From NCBI RefSeq assembly GCF_032397745.1, contig NZ_CP135921.1:4514501-4578500 (forward strand): a stretch of 64,000 bases of DNA, given 5' to 3'. A program made the translations under genes and the position numbers. The notes under the pieces were generated by a model. It was not told the DNA's origin. It worked only from the letters and a program-made list of their open reading frames with translations, and ran no database searches. Shown here piece by piece: positions 59,861-64,000 of the stretch; the stretch's first letter is position 1, and every line of letters begins with the position of its first letter. The DNA comes from Bradyrhizobium prioriisuperbiae (lineage in GTDB: Bacteria; Pseudomonadota; Alphaproteobacteria; Rhizobiales; Xanthobacteraceae).

Positions 59861-60306
59861 CGTGCGTTTTTCAGCACCGCGATTTGCGCTTCGCACGCGC
59901 GAAGGCGTTGCCCCACCTCGACCTCTCCGTTTTTGGGACCGAGCGGGTTTGCAAGGGAGATCCCGGTTGCCAACGTGGTCAGAAGGCCGATCGTGCCGTT
60001 GATGGGCTCGCCGGCCGCCTCGCCCAGGGAAAAGAGAGCAATCATCGCGATCGGGATCAGAACGGCGAGGACGATGCCTAAAATCAATGTCGTCTGGCTG
60101 ATGCCGTTGGACATCAGGCTCGCTGCGACGAGCGCGAGAACGGGGATCAGCACAGGGAGTATCAGCACAGGGAGTATCAGCGCCAGGATGGCAGCGCCTC
60201 GTCCAAGTCCAGGGGATTCCGCCGGCTCTCGATTTTCCCAGGTAATCATCCCGAGCAGGCGCGCGCGTTCTGCTTCGAGTCTCTGGAGGTCGTCGCTGTC
60301 GGGCAT
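59857..60306 (-). CDS. Small membrane protein with helical N-terminus
   Basis: This 149-residue protein begins SDDLQRLEAERARLLGMITW (helical), then carries a pair or more of transmembrane segments (AAILALILPVLILPVLIPVL; LILGIVLAVLIPIAMIALF). A 15-base tandem repeat around 60149-60180 encodes the ILPVL/ILPVL duplication. GAGGA precedes the ATG at 60306. Layout resembles the 10048 protein. Function unknown. Confidence 0.6.
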   Translation of the reverse strand: MPDSDDLQRLEAERARLLGMITWENREPAESPGLGRGAAILALILPVLILPVLIPVLALVAASLMSNGISQTTLILGIVLAVLIPIAMIALFSLGEAAGEPINGTIGLLTTLATGISLANPLGPKNGEVEVGQRLRACEAQIAVLKNAR

Positions 60307-60450
60307 CGGCGGATCCTCGTGTGGGCCGAGGATACCGCAGGCGGAGCCCCCAGTCCAACAAAGGGAACTTTTCAACAAAGGGAACTTTCCCGCCCCCGCT
60401 GCGTTGCAGTGCTAGCCCACAATCGTCAAAACTCATTTTGGTGGATCAAC

Positions 60451-60585
60451 ATGTGGCGCAGTATCGAGGCGTGGCTGGGACGGTCGGACGCGCAGCTGGT
60501 CGAACTGGGAATCGACGCGACGTTTGCGATCTTGCTGTCTCTGATCGTAACCACAGGCCTGCGGCTTGTGATTGAGTTTCTGTAG
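60451..60585 (+). CDS. Small single-pass membrane protein (44 residues)
   Basis: The frame MWRSIEAWLGRSDAQLVELG leads to one hydrophobic helix (DATFAILLSLIVTTGLRLV). GGTGGA lies at suitable spacing before the ATG at 60451. The product would be a tiny inner-membrane protein. No family recognised. Confidence 0.5.
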   Translation: MWRSIEAWLGRSDAQLVELGIDATFAILLSLIVTTGLRLVIEFL

Positions 60586-60690
60586 AGATCGCTCAGTCGC
60601 GATCGTCGCGGGTCGCAACGGTTTGGATGCGGTGGGCTAGCAGTCGCTCATCGCAGCGCAGTCGGCGCGTGCCGAGGTTTCTGGCGCGCC

Positions 60691-60810
60691 TCAGGAGAGC
60701 GCGATCGTCAGCAAAGCCGCGCTGAGCACGGCAACCCCCATCAGGGCCAGGCCGAGAAATCTGGCGCAGATCGCCTCATAACAGCTGTCATATTGGTTTT
60801 GGGTACGCAC
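60691..60810 (-). CDS. Tiny membrane protein (39 residues), paralogue of the 62337 gene
   Basis: It starts GTG at 60810, 9 bases after GGGAG, and encodes MRTQNQYDSCYEAI, then CARFLGLALMGVAVLSAAL. The C-terminal hydrophobic helix and the pattern C-x-RFLGL-x3-G-x-A-x-LSAAL are shared with the 35-residue product at 62337-62444. Both have good ribosome binding sites. This supports real, paralogous small genes; function unknown. Confidence 0.62.
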   Translation of the reverse strand: MRTQNQYDSCYEAICARFLGLALMGVAVLSAALLTIALS

Positions 60811-60957
60811 AACTGAAACTCCCGCAAACCACCGGCCGATACGCTCGCTCTAAATTGATTAAAAATGTCTCAAGCGGAGCGATCACGGCTGCGTGCGGTC
60901 TGGTGGCACCGGAGCCTTGAGAGGCACCGGATGCGGACCCTGGCCGTGATCATCACG

Positions 60958-61320
60958 CTATGCGCGAGAATATCGATCCCAGGGGCGACGAGGCGCGGGC
61001 CGCGATCCTTTGGTGAAGATGACGCCCAGCGCGAAGCCAATAATTCCGGCTACCAGCAGCGCGCTGCCCGGACGCTCCTGAACGTTGGCCGCAACGGCCC
61101 CGGTCCCTTCTTGATAGATCGTGCGGGTCGCATTCACAGCCGATCCGGCCGCATCGCGCACGGCGTCCTTCGCCTGTCCGATGGTGTTCTGCACGATGCC
61201 TTCCGCTTCGCGCACGTTGCCGGAAGCTTCCCTTTCCGCATCTCCCGTGGCCTGTCCGAATGCGCCTTCGACCTTGCCGAGCGCTTCCTTTGCCGCTCCC
61301 TTCACGCGATCGCTGTCCAT
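60958..61320 (-). CDS. CsbD-like stress protein with C-terminal TM helix
   Basis: This 120-residue protein has the CsbD-family opening (SDRVKGAAKEALGKVEGAFG, then QATGDAEREASGNVREAEG), followed by a helical middle and a C-terminal transmembrane segment (GSALLVAGIIGFALGVIFT). CsbD proteins are abundant under stress. The added membrane helix would anchor it. AAGGAG precedes the ATG at 61320. Confidence 0.83.
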   Translation of the reverse strand: MDSDRVKGAAKEALGKVEGAFGQATGDAEREASGNVREAEGIVQNTIGQAKDAVRDAAGSAVNATRTIYQEGTGAVAANVQERPGSALLVAGIIGFALGVIFTKGSRPAPRRPWDRYSRA

Positions 61321-61669
61321 CTGTCTCTCCTTGTTTGTCCGATGGCAACAGCGTGGGCCCCAGGCTGTTCCATCGCGCATGTCCATCACGCCAGTTGCGG
61401 ACGTCGCGGAACGATCATGGTTGTGACGAGTTCACGACAGGGGCCTTGCATGCGTCCGACGCTATCGTGACTTTTCGCATGCTGCTCAGCCCCAAGGGTG
61501 ACACAGCTGAGTTGAAAGCCATGCCGCAGTTCAAGTATGGAACGGGGAGGCATGGCGGACCCGGCGGGGCCCCGTGCGGCACTCGCTTGACACAGATCGC
61601 CTGACATCGATCGTTGCCGAAGGCCGTCGCTCCCGCCGAGTGGGCGTGGATTGGCGACAGAGTGGACTG

Positions 61670-62257
61670 ATGCGGCGAGCGGTACCTGCGGTTCTGGTGA
61701 TTGTTGCGCTGGCGAGCGCGTATGTGGCCTCCGCGGTGGTTTCGCTGACCGAGGCGGTGCGGGCGGCGCAGGCCGGAGACGGCGAGCGCCTGCGCGGCTA
61801 CGTCGATATCGACAGCGTGCGGGGATCGATCTCGTCCCAGGTGGTGACGGCCTATCTCGCCGAGATCGGCGAAACCCGCCGTATCTCGCAGCTCGAGCGG
61901 ACGCTGGCGATGTCGCTGGGCACCACCATCGCGGATGCGGTGGTGGACAAGATCCTGACGCCGGAAAATCTTGCGGTGCTGTTGAAAAGCGGACGGGTGC
62001 AGATCGACGCCGGCACCGCCCTTGCCGGCGACATCACGCCGCTGGCGGAGATCGGCCGGCTCAATCTGTTCGATATCCTGGGCCGCGTGCGCCTGATCAA
62101 GCCGGTGGAGTTCGCAGTCCGGGTCGGCAAGTCCAGCGATCCGGAGCGCTCCTCGGCGTTCCACATGCATTTCGAGGGCAATGGCTGGAAGCTGTCGGCG
62201 ATCGAATTTCCGAAGGCGGCGTTGCGCGATCTGGCGTCGAGACTGCCGCGACGGTGA
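61670..62257 (+). CDS. DUF2939-family protein
   Basis: The protein has 195 residues. An N-terminal hydrophobic helix (AVPAVLVIVALASAYVA) is followed by a soluble domain beginning LTEAVRAAQAGDGERLRGYV, then VDIDSVRGSISSQVVTAYLA, as in DUF2939. It is probably anchored in the inner membrane and faces the periplasm. The ribosome binding site is weak. Function unknown. Confidence 0.8.
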   Translation: MRRAVPAVLVIVALASAYVASAVVSLTEAVRAAQAGDGERLRGYVDIDSVRGSISSQVVTAYLAEIGETRRISQLERTLAMSLGTTIADAVVDKILTPENLAVLLKSGRVQIDAGTALAGDITPLAEIGRLNLFDILGRVRLIKPVEFAVRVGKSSDPERSSAFHMHFEGNGWKLSAIEFPKAALRDLASRLPRR

Positions 62258-62336
62258 TATCGTCGTCTTTGATCGAAGGGGTGAAATTCAGCGACGGATC
62301 GAATCCGGAGGCTCGAGTGCGAAATTCAAGCCAGGA

Positions 62337-62444
62337 TCAGGCGAAGGCCGCCGCAACCAGCGCGGCGCTCAGCAAAGCGAAGCCGGAAAAGGTCAGTCCG
62401 AGAAACCGGACGCACATTGTGGTGTTACGGTCCTGCACACGCAT
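62337..62444 (-). CDS. Tiny membrane protein (35 residues), paralogue of the 60691 gene
   Basis: It starts ATG at 62444, 7 bases after AGGAG. It encodes MRVQDRNTTMCVRFLGLTF and continues SGFALLSAALVAAAFA. The aligned core CxRFLGLxxxGxAxLSAAL is shared with the 39-residue product at 60691-60810. Both lie on the minus strand within 1.6 kb of each other. Confidence 0.62.
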   Translation of the reverse strand: MRVQDRNTTMCVRFLGLTFSGFALLSAALVAAAFA

Positions 62445-62655
62445 GACACACTCCTGTCCGTCCAACCCGTCGCTCAGATGGCGCGACGGATATGCGATCG
62501 GGATCACGCTTGGCTCAATCGATCACGTACAGATATCGCCAGCATCACAGCATGAAATGCCGGGAATGCCTGTAGCGGCTGGGCCACAGTCTGATTCTTA
62601 GTCGATGCGCGGCCACGCCCGGTTCAGCACGCTCACGTCCTGGTGATGCGCCAAT

Positions 62656-63276
62656 TCAGCTCTCCAGCACGCGGCAGAGCCGCAGCGCGTCTTCCGCCAC
62701 GGCCTCGACGCTTTGCGTGTAGCCGCCCTTGATCCAGGCCTTGGCGATCTGCACCATGGCGCCGACTGCGCCGGCGCGCAGCATCTGGCCGCTCTTGAGT
62801 TCGACGTTGGTATCGGGCGCCACCGTGCGCGACAGCAGTTCGCCGAACTCGCGCAGCAGCGCCGCCCACACCTCGTCGACGGCGGGGCCGACGCGGGCGA
62901 TCTCGATCACGAACAGCCGTGCGCCGTCCGGCTCGTCCTTCAGCAACTGGTAATAGGCCTGCAGCACAGCGCGTCCGCGGGCCTCCGCGGGTCCCGGATG
63001 TTCCCGGCGGATGGTGTCGAGACGATCGATCACGCGATGGGAGACGGTGTCGAACGCAGTCACCAGCAGCGCCTCGCTGTTGGTGAAGGACTCGTAGAAG
63101 TAACGCTCGGTGAGGCCGGCCGCCTCGCACACCGCCTTCACGGTGGCGTTGCGATAGCCGAGCTTGCCGTAGACCGAGATGGCCGCTTCGATCAGCCGCT
63201 CGCGGCGCGCCAGCTGCCGCTCCTCGGCTGAGACGCCCGCATAGTGTCGTGCCCGTGCCGTTGTCTGTGCCGTCAT
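62656..63276 (-). CDS. TetR/AcrR-family regulator
   Basis: This 206-residue protein carries an N-terminal HTH (AAISVYGKLGYRNATVKAVC, then AAGLTERYFYESFTNSEALL). The ATG at 63276 is favoured, with AGGGG upstream. It is divergent from a flavin monooxygenase gene, with a perfect palindrome between. By analogy with similar pairs it represses the monooxygenase in the absence of substrate. Confidence 0.88.
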   Translation of the reverse strand: MTAQTTARARHYAGVSAEERQLARRERLIEAAISVYGKLGYRNATVKAVCEAAGLTERYFYESFTNSEALLVTAFDTVSHRVIDRLDTIRREHPGPAEARGRAVLQAYYQLLKDEPDGARLFVIEIARVGPAVDEVWAALLREFGELLSRTVAPDTNVELKSGQMLRAGAVGAMVQIAKAWIKGGYTQSVEAVAEDALRLCRVLES

Positions 63277-63318
63277 GGATGGCCCCTGGGTCTCCCTATT
63301 CGCTCTTGACATGGCGAG

Positions 63319-63342
63319 TTGTCAGATGTTGAATTCTGACAA
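63319..63342. promoter_or_regulatory. TetR operator TTGTCAGA-N8-TCTGACAA
   Basis: A perfect 8-bp inverted repeat with an 8-bp spacer lies in the divergent region between the TetR gene (start 63276) and the monooxygenase (start 63420). TTGACA at 63306-63311 would serve as -35 of the monooxygenase promoter just upstream. A further half-site-like CATGTCAGA follows at about 63349. Confidence 0.6.
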
Positions 63343-63419
63343 TAACGCATGTCAGAAAAAAGTACAGCCGGACAACGGCTGCTTTCAGGGTTCGGGAACA
63401 ACGACAGGGAAGGCAGCCA

Positions 63420-64000
63420 ATGGCTTCGGTTTCAGCTGGCAAGGTTGCGGCTCCACTTCAGGAGCCCTCGAGCGTGGTCGCCTTCAAGACGCGTCCGGTT
63501 CCAGCTATCGCCGATCAGGCGCATCTGGATGTGCTGATTGTCGGCGCCGGCATTTCCGGCATCGGCGTCGCCTATCACCTGCAGCGCGATTGCCCGAAAA
63601 AATCCTACGCCATTCTCGAAGCGCGCGACGCCATCGGCGGCACCTGGGACCTGTTCCGTTATCCCGGTATCCGCTCCGATTCCGACATGCACACGCTGGG
63701 CTATCGTTTTCGTCCCTGGCGCGGCGAGAAGTCGATTGCCGACGGACCCGCGATCCTCAGCTATCTGAAGGAGACCGCGGCCGAATACGGCATCGACCGC
63801 AAGATCCATTTCGGCCACAAGGTGGTGCGGGCGTCATGGTCCTCAGTGGATGCGCGCTGGACGGTTGAAGTCACCGGCCCCGAGGGCCGCGCGCTGACGC
63901 TGACCTGCAATTTCCTGCAGATGTGCAGCGGTTATTATGATTACGACGGCGGTTACATGCCGGGCTGGGCGGGCATGGAGCGCTTCACCGGCGCCATCGT
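63420..64000 (+). CDS. Flavin-containing (Baeyer-Villiger-type) monooxygenase, partial
   Basis: The first 193 codons are present; the gene continues past the right edge. FAD-binding VLIVGAGISGIGVAYHLQ is followed by ARDAIGGTWDLFRYPGIRSD, typical of class B flavin monooxygenases (Baeyer-Villiger and related). AGGGAAGG precedes the ATG. It likely adds oxygen to ketones or lipophilic compounds using NADPH. Controlled by the divergent TetR regulator, judging from the palindrome between them. Confidence 0.9.
   Translation, partial: MASVSAGKVAAPLQEPSSVVAFKTRPVPAIADQAHLDVLIVGAGISGIGVAYHLQRDCPKKSYAILEARDAIGGTWDLFRYPGIRSDSDMHTLGYRFRPWRGEKSIADGPAILSYLKETAAEYGIDRKIHFGHKVVRASWSSVDARWTVEVTGPEGRALTLTCNFLQMCSGYYDYDGGYMPGWAGMERFTGAI

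Overview
The window is chromosomal DNA from a high-GC alphaproteobacterium. Gene content, small dispersed repeats and codon use fit the Bradyrhizobium / Rhodopseudomonas / Afipia group best; this is an inference from content, not from a marker gene. Pointers are two TctC-type binding proteins, a tannase-family esterase, HpaB/HpaC monooxygenase genes, ring-cleavage and Baeyer-Villiger-type oxygenases, and recurring ~50-105 bp palindromic repeats. No rRNA, tRNA, CRISPR array or complete prophage was seen.

Layout. 0-1.1 kb: a gene start running off the left edge and a complete IS5-family element with a 4-bp target duplication. 1.1-5.8 kb: an extradiol-dioxygenase-like gene and a secreted MBL-fold hydrolase that were once tandemly duplicated, with relics of both around a secreted lectin-like gene; then a TetR regulator with a clear operator and two small exported proteins. 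5.8-11.4 kb: an HBM-type chemoreceptor, a TetR / acetoacetate-decarboxylase-like divergent pair with twin operators, and a class II aldolase with a duplicated 3' relic. 11.5-18.8 kb: an EnvZ/OmpR-like two-component system divergent from an outer-membrane factor, MacA and MacB, which together form a tripartite efflux pump. 18.8-26.8 kb: regulators (GlxA type, MocR type), an MFS exporter, a GreA-like factor, a methyltransferase, a flavin reductase and a TctC protein.

26.8-29.7 kb is the most unusual part. It is a two-gene operon coding for a stand-alone protein with an HK97-capsid-like pattern and a 601-residue protein built like a polymorphic toxin. No terminase, portal, protease or tail gene is nearby. 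A perfect TGTGA-N6-TCACA palindrome lies upstream.

30-43 kb: a GST, an M20 deacetylase and a DUF1028 protein; a PotABCD-type ABC transporter; an hpaB-hpaC-ridA-like operon with a divergent LysR regulator; a 2-hydroxyacid dehydrogenase and type II dehydroquinase pair; and a beta-propeller protein. The transporter and monooxygenase genes look like one uptake-and-oxidation module. 43-54 kb: a secreted caspase/Sel1 protein, a Tat-exported FMN oxidase with a CxxCH motif, a Crp/Fnr regulator, the tannase-like esterase with a TctC protein, an alpha/beta-hydrolase relic, a two-domain LTXXQ protein and an MDR dehydrogenase. 54-64 kb: mostly small or hypothetical genes, including two homologous membrane proteins of 39 and 35 residues, a Nudix hydrolase, an acyltransferase and a CsbD-like protein. 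The window ends with a TetR regulator divergent from a flavin monooxygenase that runs off the right edge.
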